NCBI RefSeq assembly: GCF_030129945.1
Contig: NZ_JARRAF010000005.1
Location: 62,001-126,000 of the forward strand
DNA: 64,000 nucleotides
Direction of reading: 5' to 3'
Source of the DNA: Parachitinimonas caeni
GTDB taxonomy: Bacteria; Pseudomonadota; Gammaproteobacteria; Burkholderiales; Chitinimonadaceae
Shown here piece by piece: positions 1 through 9,541 of the stretch (position 1 is the stretch's first letter; each line of letters opens with the position of its first letter). The notes under the pieces were generated by a model. It had not been told where the DNA came from, ran no database searches, and saw only the letters and a program-made list of their open reading frames with translations. Both the position numbers and the translations under genes were made by a program.

Positions 1-1218
1 GGGGATGCCTTCGGCGAGAATGCGTTGGCAATTGATGAAACGGCCGCTACCTTGCGACTGTCCGGCTTTGCAGGGTCTCCAACCGAATCCCGCGCCGGGC
101 GGGATGCCCAATACTTCTTCGTCAACGGTCGATTTGTACGTGACAAGGTGGTCGCCCATGCCATTCGGGAAGCCTACCGCGATGTGTTGCACCTCGATCG
201 TCAACCGGCGTATGCCCTATATCTTGAACTCGACCCGGAAGCGGTCGATGTCAATGTTCATCCAACCAAGACCGAGGTCCGCTTTCGCGATTCTCAGGCC
301 ATCTATCGCTTTGTATTTCATTGCTTGAGCAAGGCGCTGGCTTCCACCAGCGCGGGTCGTCCCGCCAATACCCCGGGCGAGCCGGTGCAGCCGGTGCTGG
401 CAGAGGTGGCAACCGCAGCACGTCCTGCCGGGATGTCTTATGGCGCAGGTCCGGCAGGGGCAGGGGCAGGCGGAGGACAGTTCCGGCAGACCGCCATGCC
501 ACTGCCGGTCTCCAATGAACCTTCCACGTTCTATCGCACGTTGTTTGGTGAACGTGGTGCGATGGCAGATCCCATCGAGCCAATGCGCCAGGCGGCTGCC
601 AATTCCCCCATGCCTGCGGCCGACGATACTGGCATCCCGCCGCTCGGTTTCGCGCTGGCCCAGCTGCACGGCATCTACATTTTGGCGCAGAACCAGGAGG
701 GCCTGATTGTTGTGGATATGCACGCCGCGCATGAGCGAGTCGTATACGAGAGTCTGAAGAACGCGCTGGATGCCTCCGCCTTGCCAACGCAGCCCCTGCT
801 GATACCCCTGACCTTTCCTGCCGACCGCTTGGACGTGGCGACGGTTGAGGAGCATGCCGATACTTTGATGCAGCTGGGTTTTGAACTGGCCGTCGTCGGG
901 CCAACGCAGCTCGCGGTAAGGTCGGTACCGATTGCGCTGGCCTCTGCGGATGCGGTTGATTTGGCACGGGCCGTGCTGACCGATATCCGGACCGTTGGTG
1001 CTAGCAGGGTTCTTACGGAACGTCGCAATGAACTGCTGGCAACCATGGCCTGCCATGGTGCCGTTCGCGCCAATCGCCAGCTGACCCTGGCTGAGATGAA
1101 TGCACTGTTGCGGCAGATGGAGGCAACCGAACGCTCCGGCCAATGCAACCACGGCCGGCCAACCTGGTTCCGCATGAGCCTGAATGAACTCGACAAGATG
1201 TTCATGCGGGGACAATGA
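1..1218 (+). CDS. mutL: DNA mismatch repair protein MutL, C-terminal part (5' end outside window)
   Basis: MutL couples mismatch recognition by MutS to strand removal. The frame is open at base 1, so the N-terminal GHKL ATPase region is cut off by the window edge. Visible are the end of the ATPase/transducer region (VNGRFVRDKVVAHAIREAY; DVNVHPTKTEVRF near residue 83), an Ala/Gly/Pro-rich linker (about 115-215) and the C-terminal domain. That domain carries DMHAAHERVVYE, which fits the metal motif DxHA-x2-E-x4-E, plus ACHGAVRA and CNHGRP near the end. These are the signatures of the nicking type of MutL found in bacteria without MutH. The stop overlaps the next start as ATGA, so the two genes are translationally coupled. 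Confidence 0.95.
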   Translation, partial: GDAFGENALAIDETAATLRLSGFAGSPTESRAGRDAQYFFVNGRFVRDKVVAHAIREAYRDVLHLDRQPAYALYLELDPEAVDVNVHPTKTEVRFRDSQAIYRFVFHCLSKALASTSAGRPANTPGEPVQPVLAEVATAARPAGMSYGAGPAGAGAGGGQFRQTAMPLPVSNEPSTFYRTLFGERGAMADPIEPMRQAAANSPMPAADDTGIPPLGFALAQLHGIYILAQNQEGLIVVDMHAAHERVVYESLKNALDASALPTQPLLIPLTFPADRLDVATVEEHADTLMQLGFELAVVGPTQLAVRSVPIALASADAVDLARAVLTDIRTVGASRVLTERRNELLATMACHGAVRANRQLTLAEMNALLRQMEATERSGQCNHGRPTWFRMSLNELDKMFMRGQ

Positions 1219-1991
1219 GCATGAGCATGCTTCTGCTGGCCAAACTGCTTACTTCACCATTGCTCATCGGTGCCGCCAGCCTGGCTGGTAAACGCTGGGG
1301 ACCAAATGTGGCGGGGGTGCTGGGCGGATTACCACTGGTCGCGGGCCCGATCGTACTGGTGCTCTGGCTGTCGCATGGGCCGGTTTACGTTACCCAGCTT
1401 GCCCTGGCGGCCCCGGTTGGTGTCTGGGCGAATGTCGCCTATATGCTGATCATGGCCTGGGCCAGTCAGCGCCTTGCCTGGTGGGGGGCTTTGCTGCTGG
1501 CCTGGACCAGCTATGTCATGGTGGCGCTGCTACTCCATGCGGTGGGCGTTGCCGATAACATCTGGCTGGGTTTGGCGGTTCTGCCGGGGCTGTGGCTGGC
1601 TGCTACACGCTGGCTGCCTCGGCCCGAAGCGCCGCCGCAAGTTGTGGCTTTGCCCCGGAGTGAACTGCTCACCCGCATGCTGGCCGCTGCCGGGCTGGTG
1701 ACCTTGTTGACCACTGTATCTCCCTTGCTAGGTCCGACGCTGACCGGGATTTTTACCGGGGCGCCTGTGGCGGGTACCGTGATTCCTGCATTTACCTTTG
1801 CGCGTTCTGGCCGCAATGCCTTGTTGCTGGTGCTACGCGGCTTTCTGACAGGTCTGATGGGACTGACAGTGTTTTTTCTGGCGCTGGGCTGGGGCGTACC
1901 GTTATTAGGTTTTTGGGGAACCCTGTTGGCCGCTTTGGCTGGCGTGCTGGTCGGGCTGGCTGCCTCTGAAATCGTCAGGAGAACTTTATGA
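1215..1991 (+). CDS. Conserved multi-pass membrane protein, function unknown
   Basis: A 258-residue protein made almost entirely of hydrophobic helices, about eight membrane spans, with short charged loops. The N-terminus ([20 protein letters not shown]) is the first span. Glycine- and proline-rich motifs recur in symmetric places ([18 protein letters not shown] near residue 35 and [19 protein letters not shown] near residue 180), which suggests an internal duplication of a half-transporter unit. It overlaps mutL by 4 bases and miaA by 4 bases (both ATGA), so it belongs to the mutL-miaA operon. I do not recognise a characterised family; a small-solute permease is possible but unproven. Confidence 0.75.
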   Translation: MSMSMLLLAKLLTSPLLIGAASLAGKRWGPNVAGVLGGLPLVAGPIVLVLWLSHGPVYVTQLALAAPVGVWANVAYMLIMAWASQRLAWWGALLLAWTSYVMVALLLHAVGVADNIWLGLAVLPGLWLAATRWLPRPEAPPQVVALPRSELLTRMLAAAGLVTLLTTVSPLLGPTLTGIFTGAPVAGTVIPAFTFARSGRNALLLVLRGFLTGLMGLTVFFLALGWGVPLLGFWGTLLAALAGVLVGLAASEIVRRTL

Positions 1992-2932
1992 GCACGACCC
2001 TTCCACCAGCCATTTTCCTGATGGGGCCGACGGCCAGTGGTAAAACCGGCGCAGCGGTCGAATTGGCACAAAAATGGCCGGTCGAGATCATCAGCGTGGA
2101 TTCGGCCCTGGTTTTCAAGCACATGAATATCGGCACGGCCAAGCCGGATGCGGCAACGCTGGAACGGGCCCCTCATCTGCTGATTGACTTGATCGACCCG
2201 ACGGAACGCTATTCCACGGCACAGTTTCGTGAGGATGCCCTGCGAGTCATGGCGGAGATCGTGGCACGAGGCAAGGTGCCGCTGTTGGTGGGCGGAACCA
2301 TGCTGTATTACAACACCCTGCAGCACGGCATTCATGACCTGCCACAAGCAGACCCTGCCTTGCGCGCCGAGCTGGATGCCGAGGCCGCCAGATTAGGCTG
2401 GCCGCATCTGCACGCCCGGCTGGCCGCCTTGGACCCGCAAACGGCGGCACGGCTGGAACCTACCGACTCCCAGCGCGTTCAGCGGGCATTGGAGGTCTGT
2501 CTGCTGGCGGGGCGGCCGATGTCCGAGCTGTTGCAAGAGGACACCACGCCCGGTTTGCCATATCGGCTGTTGAAGCTGGCCCTGCTGCCGTCGGATCGGG
2601 CTGTGCTGCACCAGCGGATTGCAGACCGCTTCAAGCAGATGTTGCAGGATGGTTTGATCGACGAGGTTGAAGCCTTGCGCCGGCAATTTCAGCTCGACCC
2701 CAATCTCCCTTCGATGCGCTGTGTTGGTTATCGCCAGACCTGGGATTATCTGGATGGCCTGCTCGATAGCAGCGGCCTGCTGGAGCGAGGCATTGTCGCC
2801 ACCCGTCAGCTCGCGAAGCGACAGCTGACCTGGCTGCGAGGCATGGATGACACCATCGAAGTCGATTGTCTGAGCCCAGCGCTTTTACCGCAGATCGAGC
2901 AGGAACTTGCCCGATTTCTGGCAGTCAGCTGA
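1988..2932 (+). CDS. miaA: tRNA dimethylallyltransferase MiaA
   Basis: MiaA transfers a dimethylallyl group from DMAPP to N6 of A37 in tRNAs that read codons starting with U. The 314 residues match the usual bacterial length. The N-terminal P-loop GPTASGKT (residues 13-20) is followed by the family segment [20 protein letters not shown] and later by [10 protein letters not shown] and [14 protein letters not shown]. The gene is preceded by mutL and a membrane gene with 4-base overlaps; mutL-miaA linkage is common in Gram-negative bacteria. The start ATG overlaps the upstream stop. Nothing is missing or odd. Confidence 0.97.
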   Translation: MSTTLPPAIFLMGPTASGKTGAAVELAQKWPVEIISVDSALVFKHMNIGTAKPDAATLERAPHLLIDLIDPTERYSTAQFREDALRVMAEIVARGKVPLLVGGTMLYYNTLQHGIHDLPQADPALRAELDAEAARLGWPHLHARLAALDPQTAARLEPTDSQRVQRALEVCLLAGRPMSELLQEDTTPGLPYRLLKLALLPSDRAVLHQRIADRFKQMLQDGLIDEVEALRRQFQLDPNLPSMRCVGYRQTWDYLDGLLDSSGLLERGIVATRQLAKRQLTWLRGMDDTIEVDCLSPALLPQIEQELARFLAVS

Positions 2933-2960
2933 ATTCCAGCGCAGTTTGGAGATTGAGGGA

Positions 2961-3500
2961 ATGAATGCTCGCCGCTTGCGGCAGATGGTGCCGACTCAGG
3001 AGTCACTGCAGCAATATCGCTGGTTTCGCTGGTTTGCGCCCTGGCTCGGACATGCGTCGCTTTGGCATTTCAACCGGCGTAGTGTGGCACGGGCGGTAGC
3101 GGTGGGGATGCTGTGCGGCCTGATTCCTGGCCCGCTACAGATGCTTGGTGCCGCGATGCTGGCTTGCGCCTGGCGGGTTAATTTGCCGGTGTCCTTGTTT
3201 CTGACGCTCTACAGCAATCCTTTGACCATCGTTCCGTTGTACGCCGTGGCATATGGTCTGGGCCAGCTGATCGTTGGCGGCCAGGGCAGCATGCAGCCGC
3301 CGCCGGAAATGGCTGATCTGCATTGGTTGGACTGGGGCGGACGGTTATTGGACTGGTTGCTGTCTTTGGGTATGCCACTGTTGATCGGCCTGCCAGCGTT
3401 GGCGATCAGTCTGGCGATAGCGGGCTATGTCGTGGTTGATTCAACCTGGCGCTGGCGCACCCGCGCCGCCTGGCAAGCCAGACGGCGCAACCGGCAATGA
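2961..3500 (+). CDS. DUF2062 family membrane protein
   Basis: A 179-residue DUF2062-type protein: a basic N-terminal segment (MNARRLRQMVPTQESLQQYR), then WHFNRRSVARAVAVGMLCGL, GPLQMLGAAMLA and a hydrophobic C-terminal half with about three spans, ending in a basic tail. The family is widespread and its role is not established. I chose ATG 2961, which has the purine stretch TTGAGGGA just upstream, because the longer open frame would run 26 bases into miaA. It is the last gene of the plus-strand mutL group and converges with phaC, 21 bases away. Confidence 0.8.
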   Translation: MNARRLRQMVPTQESLQQYRWFRWFAPWLGHASLWHFNRRSVARAVAVGMLCGLIPGPLQMLGAAMLACAWRVNLPVSLFLTLYSNPLTIVPLYAVAYGLGQLIVGGQGSMQPPPEMADLHWLDWGGRLLDWLLSLGMPLLIGLPALAISLAIAGYVVVDSTWRWRTRAAWQARRRNRQ

Positions 3501-3521
3501 GCTGGCTGCTGCGCAAACCGC

Positions 3522-5309
3522 TTACAGGCGGATTTTGACGTAGCTGCCCGGCGCGTCTTCCAGAGGTTTCAGTTTACGGCCGGGCGTTCTGGCGGCCACC
3601 AGTTTGCCCTGATGGGCTTCCACCCACTTGGCCCAGTCCAGCCACCAGGAGCCCTCATGGGCCGTTGCTTGCTCAAGCCACTGCTCCGGGCTGCCAGGCA
3701 AGGCCGGATTGGTCGAGTAGCCATACTTATTGGCCGATGGCGGATTGACGATGCCTGCGATATGACCCGACCCCCCCAGTACAAAGCGTACCGGCCCCGA
3801 CAATTTTCTGGCTCCGGCATAAGTGGATTTCCACGGGGCGATATGGTCTTCGCGTGCTGAAATAAAGTAGGCCGGCACCTCGATCTTGCCCAGATCAATC
3901 GGCACACCACCCAAAGTAATACCGCCCGGCTGACACAGTTTGTTTTCCAGATACATATTGCGCAGATAAAAGCTGTGCATGGCTGCCGGCATGCGGGTTG
4001 AATCGCAGTTCCAGTACAGCAGGTCGAACGGCATTGGCGCTTTGCCAAGCAGATAGTTGTTGACCACGAAACTCCAGATCAGGTCGTTTTCACGCAGCAT
4101 ATTGAAGACGTTGGCCATCTGGTGACCTTCCAGAAAGCCCTTTTCTGCCATGTATTCTTCGATCTTGCGGATCTGGGCGTCGTCGATGAATACAGACAGC
4201 TCGCCGACATCCGAAAAATCCAGCAGTGTGGTAAAGAAGGTCGCAGATGCAACCCGATCTTCACCCTGCGCGGCGAGCCAGGCCAAGGTTGCCGCCAGCA
4301 AGGTGCCGCCGATGCAATAGGCTGCGACATTGACCTGATGCTGCCCGGTTTCTTCTTCAATGGCTTTTAGTGCCGCGAGCGTCCCTTCACGCAGATAGTC
4401 CTCGAAGTTCTTGTGACGCAGTGTTTCGTCCGGATTCACCCACGAAATCACAAAGGTGGTGTGGCCCTGATCAACCAGCCATTTGATCAGCGAATTCTTG
4501 GGTTTGAGATCGAGGATGTAAAACTTGTTGATCCACGGCGGCACTACCAGCAATGGCCGCTGGTGTACCTTCTCAGTGCTGGGTGCATACTGGATCAGCT
4601 CGATCAATGCATTGCGGAACACCACTTTGCCTGGGGTCGTGGCAATGTTTTCGCCAAGGCGGAAGGCATCGAGGTCGGTCATCTTGGGCATCAACCGACC
4701 ATTGTTGCGCTCCAGATCCTCCAACATATGGCTTAGGCCGCTGATCAGGTTTTCACCGCCGGTTTCGAGCGTCGCCTTGAGTGCAGCAGGATTGGTGGCG
4801 ACAAAATTGGTCGGTGCCAGAGCATCGACCAGTTGCCGGGTGTAAAACGCCACTTGCTGCGCGGTATGTGGGTCCAGCCCCTCTACGTCATCCACCGTTG
4901 TCTGGATGTGGCGGGAGGCCAGCAGATAAGCCTGTTTGGTGAAGTCGAACAGGGCATTCTGCGCCCACATCTCATCCTTGAATCGCTTATCCCCGGCCGG
5001 TGGTGCCGCTACCGGCTCGGCTGGGCGTGCCAGCCACCATTGGCCGAGGCTGCGTTGCCATAACTCAGCATAATCCAGCCAGAACGCCATCTGGTTCTTG
5101 ATCAAGGGTTGAGGGTTACCGGCTGCCTGCTGCCACCAACGGCCAAAGGTCGCCGCTACGATCTCGGGATCGGGAATCGACAAAGGTCTCTCGCCAGCGG
5201 CCATGCGCTGAAACTGATCGGACATCAGCTTTTGGGCCTTGGCGCATAATTCATTCCAGCGTTGCAGGTTGTCTTCCAGATTGGGTTGGGGAGAGGATGG
5301 AGAGGTCAT
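3522..5309 (-). CDS. phaC: Class I poly(3-hydroxyalkanoate) synthase PhaC
   Basis: Cytoplasmic, granule-bound enzyme that polymerises (R)-3-hydroxyacyl-CoA into storage polyester. The 595 residues have the length of a class I synthase. An N-terminal region of about 200 residues precedes the alpha/beta-hydrolase core. The lipase-like box is AAYCIGGTLLA, with the nucleophile Cys near residue 332; SAREDHIAPW holds the catalytic Asp and GSGHIAGIVNPP the catalytic His. The chosen ATG starts MTSPSSPQPNLED; the longer frame adds 11 residues that do not look like the family. No phaA, phaB or phasin gene is next to it, so it is an isolated synthase gene. Confidence 0.95.
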   Translation of the reverse strand: MTSPSSPQPNLEDNLQRWNELCAKAQKLMSDQFQRMAAGERPLSIPDPEIVAATFGRWWQQAAGNPQPLIKNQMAFWLDYAELWQRSLGQWWLARPAEPVAAPPAGDKRFKDEMWAQNALFDFTKQAYLLASRHIQTTVDDVEGLDPHTAQQVAFYTRQLVDALAPTNFVATNPAALKATLETGGENLISGLSHMLEDLERNNGRLMPKMTDLDAFRLGENIATTPGKVVFRNALIELIQYAPSTEKVHQRPLLVVPPWINKFYILDLKPKNSLIKWLVDQGHTTFVISWVNPDETLRHKNFEDYLREGTLAALKAIEEETGQHQVNVAAYCIGGTLLAATLAWLAAQGEDRVASATFFTTLLDFSDVGELSVFIDDAQIRKIEEYMAEKGFLEGHQMANVFNMLRENDLIWSFVVNNYLLGKAPMPFDLLYWNCDSTRMPAAMHSFYLRNMYLENKLCQPGGITLGGVPIDLGKIEVPAYFISAREDHIAPWKSTYAGARKLSGPVRFVLGGSGHIAGIVNPPSANKYGYSTNPALPGSPEQWLEQATAHEGSWWLDWAKWVEAHQGKLVAARTPGRKLKPLEDAPGSYVKIRL

Positions 5310-5453
5310 GGAGATCACCAAGGCGGAGAAGCTGCAGATCATAGCAAACAGGCCTGTGCTTGACCGGCCCTATTCGGAAGTCACCTATGGCAGCCGATCG
5401 CAGGATTGGCTCTAATGCCGGCGGGTTTGAAATTATGCGAGGAGAATATTTTG

Positions 5454-6230
5454 TTGAATTGCCCGATTTGCGAAGCAGAAGCAAACCTGCTGCAGCACAT
5501 AGATTGGATCGACTTCAATCGTTCTTGTCTTGATAACGATAAGAACCATATGGAATGGACACCCTCGGGTGAGTTGATTGAATACGTGCAATGCTCGCGG
5601 TGTCTTTTTACGTTTGCGCCGGCTTGCTATCAATGGAGCCCGGAGCAATTCGCGCAAAAAGTCTACAACGAAGACTATGTGAAGTATGACCCGGATTACG
5701 TTGAAGCCCGCCCGCGTTTTGTCGCGGGTAAAATCATGAATTCATTCGATCCCGAGTTTGGCCGCACCTTGCGACACCTGGACTACGGTGGTGGAAATGG
5801 TTTGATGAGTGCGTGCCTGCGGGAACAGGGCTGGAATTCGAGGTCTTATGACCCCTTTGTCAATCGAGATGTCGAGATGGATACGCTCGGCGAGTTCGAC
5901 CTGATTACGGTGACAGAGGTCTTCGAGCATGTACCCGACCCGCTGCAGCTGGTGGTGGATCTGGCGACTTTGATCAAAGACGATGGGGTCGTTATCTTCA
6001 CGACTCTCCTGGCGGACAACGACGTCAAGGTCGGGCAACCCTTGAATTGGTGGTATGCCGCCCCCCGCAATGGGCATATCAGTCTCTATTCCGCGCTGAG
6101 TTTGGTGGTTCTGGGAGCCAGAGTCGGGCTGAAATACCACTGGATGCCCGCAGGTTGGCACCTCTACTACCGAAACGTGCCGGAGTGGGGACCTGAAGTG
6201 CTTGGCCTGGAGGCGGCGGGATCCGAATGA
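5454..6230 (+). CDS. Class I SAM-dependent methyltransferase with N-terminal Cys motifs
   Basis: About 258 residues. The N-terminus has two CxxC pairs (NCPICEAEA and CSRCLFTFAPAC) that could hold a zinc ion. The Rossmann methyltransferase core follows, with motif I as LDYGGGNGLMSACLREQG and a later FDLITVTEVFEHVPDPLQ, the pattern of the Methyltransf_23 group. That group often modifies sugars or polyketides, but the substrate cannot be told here. The start is uncertain: GAGGAG at 5439-5444 suits TTG 5451 or 5454, while ATG 5415 with AGGA upstream is a longer option. A terminator hairpin follows at 6268-6298. The gene stands alone. Confidence 0.8.
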   Translation: MNCPICEAEANLLQHIDWIDFNRSCLDNDKNHMEWTPSGELIEYVQCSRCLFTFAPACYQWSPEQFAQKVYNEDYVKYDPDYVEARPRFVAGKIMNSFDPEFGRTLRHLDYGGGNGLMSACLREQGWNSRSYDPFVNRDVEMDTLGEFDLITVTEVFEHVPDPLQLVVDLATLIKDDGVVIFTTLLADNDVKVGQPLNWWYAAPRNGHISLYSALSLVVLGARVGLKYHWMPAGWHLYYRNVPEWGPEVLGLEAAGSE

Positions 6231-6267
6231 TCTACGCCTGACGTAAGCGGCAGGATTCGTGCCAATG

Positions 6268-6298
6268 CAAAAGGCCATTCAATATGAATGGCCTTTTG
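6268..6298. terminator. Bidirectional hairpin terminator
   Basis: A 13-bp perfect stem (CAAAAGGCCATTC / GAATGGCCTTTTG) with an AATAT loop and T/A-rich flanks. It lies between the convergent methyltransferase and phosphofructokinase genes and could end both transcripts. Confidence 0.8.
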
Positions 6299-6382
6299 TC
6301 TCTGTAACAGATCCTGAAAAATCTGTTTTCCTGCGGTGCACGAAAATTTCGATTCAGCTATTAAGAATTGGCCCCGCTCTTC

Positions 6383-6426
6383 AGCTCGGCCCGGCGCGAC
6401 GGTAACCCTTACGTCAACAGAGCCTA
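6383..6426 (+). repeat. Dispersed intergenic repeat, copy 1
   Basis: Reads AGCTCGGCCCGGCGCGAC, then GGTAACCCTT, then ACGTCAACAGAGCCTAG. The first and last parts match the copies at 52378 and 31840; the middle differs. The final CTA is the reverse complement of the TAG stop of the phosphofructokinase gene, so the repeat edge and the gene end coincide. Confidence 0.6.
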
Positions 6427-7683
6427 GACCTTGAATTCCTCCAGCTTCTTTTCAACGGAGATATTTTTCAGCCGGACATAGTCGGGTAAGCCGTTTTTAT
6501 AAGGTGGGTAATCTTCGCCGGCAATCAGTGGGGATAGATAAGTGCGGCAGGCGTCGGTGATATGAAAGCCATCTTCCGAAATGAAATTACGCGGCATGAA
6601 TTTCTCGACATTCGCGACCTCGGCCAGCGGTACATCGACAATATCCCAACGATAGGGCGCATCAGCCAGGCGGCGGATGGCGGGCATCACCGAGTTTTCA
6701 CCGGCCAGGGCAAGTTCGACGGCGGCTTGGCCCAAGGCATAAGCTTGTTCAACATCGGTTTTGCTGGCGATGTGGCGGGCGGCGCGCTGCAGATAATCGG
6801 CCACAGCCCAGTGATATTTGTAACCGAGCTTGTCTTTGACCAGCTGGGCAATCGTCGGGGCGACGCCACCAAGCTGGGCATGGCCAAACGCATCTTTCAG
6901 GCCGGTTTCACTGAGAAACTTGCCGTCTTTGTTCTTGATGCCTTCCGAAACACCGATCACGCAATGGTCGTACTTCTCGACCGTTTCCTTCACTTTTGCA
7001 AGGAAGCGCGCCTCGTCGAATTCCACTTCAGGGAACAAGAGAATATGCGGGCCTTCGGCCGGGCTTTCGCTGGCCAGGCCGCAGGCTGCGGTAATCCAGC
7101 CAGCATGGCGGCCCATGACTTCCAGAATGAACACCTTGGTTGATGTCTTGGCCATCGACGCGACATCAAAGCCAGCTTCGCGGATGGAAGTTGCAACGTA
7201 CTTGGCGACAGAGCCAAACCCAGGGCAGCAGTCGGTAATTGGCAAATCGTTATCGACGGTCTTCGGAACATGCACGGCCTGGATCGGATAACCCATTTTT
7301 TCGGAGAGCTGGGCCACCTTGAAACAGGTATCGGCCGAATCGCCGCCGCCGTTGTAGAAGAAGTAGCCGATATTGTGGGCTTTGAAGACTTCGATCAGCC
7401 GTTCATATTGCTCGCGGTGGGTTTCCAGACTTTTGAGCTTGTAGCGGCAGGAGCCGAACGCACCGGAAGGCGTATGTTTGAGGCGTGCGATGTCTTCGGC
7501 GCTTTCCTGGCTGGTGTCGATCAGGTCTTCGGTCAGCGCGCCGATGATGCCATTGCGGCCAGCATATACCTTGCCAATCTTGTCGCTGTTTTTGCGGGCA
7601 GTTTCGATGACGCCAGCAGCGGAAGCATTGATCACGGCAGTCACACCGCCGGACTGGGCGTAGAAAGCATTCTTCACGGTCAT
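6424..7683 (-). CDS. pfp: PPi-dependent 6-phosphofructokinase
   Basis: Phosphorylates fructose-6-phosphate with pyrophosphate as donor, a reversible glycolytic step. It has 419 residues. AQSGGVTAVINASAAGVIE opens the chain; the donor-site motif is YNGGGDSADTC, and PKTVDNDLPITD is the catalytic loop, followed by EVMGRHAGWITAA. The GGGDS form with Asp after Gly is the mark of PPi-using enzymes rather than ATP enzymes (GGDGS). I chose ATG 7683 with AGGAA upstream; 24 extra codons of the longer frame look non-coding. It is monocistronic. Its TAG stop lies on the edge of a dispersed repeat. Confidence 0.93.
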   Translation of the reverse strand: MTVKNAFYAQSGGVTAVINASAAGVIETARKNSDKIGKVYAGRNGIIGALTEDLIDTSQESAEDIARLKHTPSGAFGSCRYKLKSLETHREQYERLIEVFKAHNIGYFFYNGGGDSADTCFKVAQLSEKMGYPIQAVHVPKTVDNDLPITDCCPGFGSVAKYVATSIREAGFDVASMAKTSTKVFILEVMGRHAGWITAACGLASESPAEGPHILLFPEVEFDEARFLAKVKETVEKYDHCVIGVSEGIKNKDGKFLSETGLKDAFGHAQLGGVAPTIAQLVKDKLGYKYHWAVADYLQRAARHIASKTDVEQAYALGQAAVELALAGENSVMPAIRRLADAPYRWDIVDVPLAEVANVEKFMPRNFISEDGFHITDACRTYLSPLIAGEDYPPYKNGLPDYVRLKNISVEKKLEEFKV

Positions 7684-7931
7684 GTCAGGATTCCTATGGA
7701 TGCTCGGACAAAGTAGGTTCGGCGCGCATGCTAGCCGATTTCGGCGTTCGCACAAGCCTTTTCAGATGACATCTGTCAGGCGTTGATGCGACAAACGGCA
7801 GTTTTGCAGCGATTTCATTCGCTATTGTTATAGAAGGTGCCAAAGAAACTGCAGCGCTGACTGCGGATTGCGATACACATATAAGGCACACCTCATCGGG
7901 CGATGCAGGTATCTGTGATGGAGAGTCGCCT

Positions 7932-8693
7932 ATGGCCCCCGCCTTGCTGGACGTGTTGTCGTCTTACTGGTCCTGGCCGTTGCTGGAGACCAATCTCATC
8001 ATCCTGCTGAATCTGCTCGGCGCCCTGCTGCTGGGCCTGATGGTTGGCTACGAGCGCTCCTATCATGGCCGGGCAGCCGGTATGCGTACCTATGGCCTGG
8101 TTTGCATGGCGTCCTGCGCGCTGACGGTTTTTGCCGGGTACTCGCAGTTCTGGTTTGGTCATGGCGTGCTGCATAGTGTCGTCGGTGCATCACCACCCGA
8201 TCCGACACGCGTGGTGCAGGGCATTGTCACCGGCATCGGCTTTCTCGGCGCGGGCGTCATCATGAAGGAAGGGCTCAATATCAGTGGCTTGACCACTGCC
8301 GCATCAATCTGGACCGCCTCCGCCATCGGTGTGATGGTGGGTGTGGGGTTTTACGCGGCGGCGATTCTGCTGGCGATGGTATCGGGTGGGCTGATGATGT
8401 GGGCGGCTCGCATTGAGCGCTGGCTGCCGGCACGCCACGCCATAGCGCTACGCCTGCGCTTTCGCCCCGGCTTTCAACCGGATGTAGAGCGGGTCAACCA
8501 GTGCCTGCAGCACACGGGATATGTACTGGCGACAGGGTCCATCAGCGTCAGCAAACGGGATAACAAGCTGGAATGGCGCTTTGTCATTGTCTCGCTCAGC
8601 AAGAAACTTGGCGCCCCGATTTTGCGGTTATCGAATGAGTTGCAAAAAATCGAGGGGCTGGAAGAGATGGATGTATCGCATGCCCGCAATTGA
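7932..8693 (+). CDS. MgtC/SapB family membrane protein
   Basis: 253 residues: about five membrane spans (LLNLLGALLLGLMVGYERS, then a span ending near residue 75, IVTGIGFLGAGVIMKEG, TAASIWTASAIGVMVGVGFY and a last span near residue 150), then a soluble C-terminal domain of about 80 residues. GLMVGYER and GIGFLGAG are hallmarks of the MgtC family, whose members are linked to growth at low magnesium and to control of ATP synthase, but their biochemical role is debated. ATG 7932 has GGAGAG at 7920-7925. A 10-bp stem-loop follows the stop at 8699. No regulatory neighbour. Confidence 0.88.
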   Translation: MAPALLDVLSSYWSWPLLETNLIILLNLLGALLLGLMVGYERSYHGRAAGMRTYGLVCMASCALTVFAGYSQFWFGHGVLHSVVGASPPDPTRVVQGIVTGIGFLGAGVIMKEGLNISGLTTAASIWTASAIGVMVGVGFYAAAILLAMVSGGLMMWAARIERWLPARHAIALRLRFRPGFQPDVERVNQCLQHTGYVLATGSISVSKRDNKLEWRFVIVSLSKKLGAPILRLSNELQKIEGLEEMDVSHARN

Positions 8694-8698
8694 TTGAG

Positions 8699-8732
8699 CC
8701 TACTGAGCGGCAGGGAACTCTGGCTCAGTAGG
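8699..8732. terminator. Stem-loop after the MgtC-like gene
   Basis: Perfect 10-bp inverted repeat CCTACTGAGC / GCTCAGTAGG with a 14-base loop, then GGTTTCTA. It lies between two convergent genes; the T-run is short, so termination is likely but not certain. Confidence 0.6.
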
Positions 8733-8758
8733 GGTTTCTAGTGCGAAGTGCAAGCATT

Positions 8759-9472
8759 TCAGTCGTTGCGAGACAGCAGCAGACGGCAAATGGCGTGCGT
8801 ATCTTCCAGCGAAAGCAATTGTGGGACCTCACTCTGGGCGGGTGCAGCTAGTCCGTGGCGATTGAGCCAGACAGCGCGCAACCCAGCGGCCAGTGCTCCT
8901 TCGATATCTGCATCCCAGTTATCCCCGACCATGACGGCCTGATCGGGCCGACACCCCAGCTCATCCAGCGTTTTCAAAAAAATACCCGCAGCAGGTTTGG
9001 CGATGCCGGCAGATTCCGAAGTCACCAGCGCGTCGATACAGTCATCCAACCCAATATGGCGCAGCTTGTTGATTTGCTCCTGATGGGCGTTGTTGCTGAC
9101 GATGGCAATGCGGGCATGGGCTTGCAGGGTCAGCAAGAGCTGGCGGGCGCCAGCCATGGCCCGGCGATTGCGCATGAACTCAGCCCGATACCGGTCTCCA
9201 ATGTCCTGCGCTTCATCAAAACTCAGCGATTGGCCAAGCTCGGCAAACAGGCGGCGAAAACGCTCGACGCGCGCATCGTTGAGACAGAACCGGCCGACGA
9301 TGAATTCTGCATGGACCTGCTCCAGATAATGGTGGTGACGCTCGGCAAAATGCGTGAGATCGGGCGATGGCGCGGCCAGCTGCGAATGGACTAAACGAAT
9401 GGCCTGCTGCGAGGCATGGCTGTAATCAAAGAGCGTGTCATCAAGGTCGAACAGGACGGCTTGGATAGTCAT
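8759..9472 (-). CDS. HAD family hydrolase (phosphatase)
   Basis: 237 residues with the four haloacid-dehalogenase motifs: DLDDTLFDY at residues 9-17 (nucleophile Asp 9 and acid Asp 11), a motif II Ser/Thr region around VSNNAHQEQ, a Lys in the SAGIAKPAAGIF segment, and VGDNWDADIEGALAAG as motif IV. It is a cytoplasmic phosphatase of the YjjG/subfamily IA type, probably acting on small phosphorylated metabolites; the substrate cannot be read. ATG 9472 fits the family; a longer frame would extend into an inverted repeat (9542-9673) and is rejected. Confidence 0.9.
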   Translation of the reverse strand: MTIQAVLFDLDDTLFDYSHASQQAIRLVHSQLAAPSPDLTHFAERHHHYLEQVHAEFIVGRFCLNDARVERFRRLFAELGQSLSFDEAQDIGDRYRAEFMRNRRAMAGARQLLLTLQAHARIAIVSNNAHQEQINKLRHIGLDDCIDALVTSESAGIAKPAAGIFLKTLDELGCRPDQAVMVGDNWDADIEGALAAGLRAVWLNRHGLAAPAQSEVPQLLSLEDTHAICRLLLSRND

Positions 9473-9541
9473 GGTGTGCAAACAGCCAGTTGGGGGATCG
9501 GCATGATAACGCGAGTCCCACGCAAATCTGGCGCTGGTGAT

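Noticed and set aside
217-1215. 332-codon minus frame across mutL
   Set aside because: MutL motifs on the plus strand are unambiguous; this is a shadow frame.
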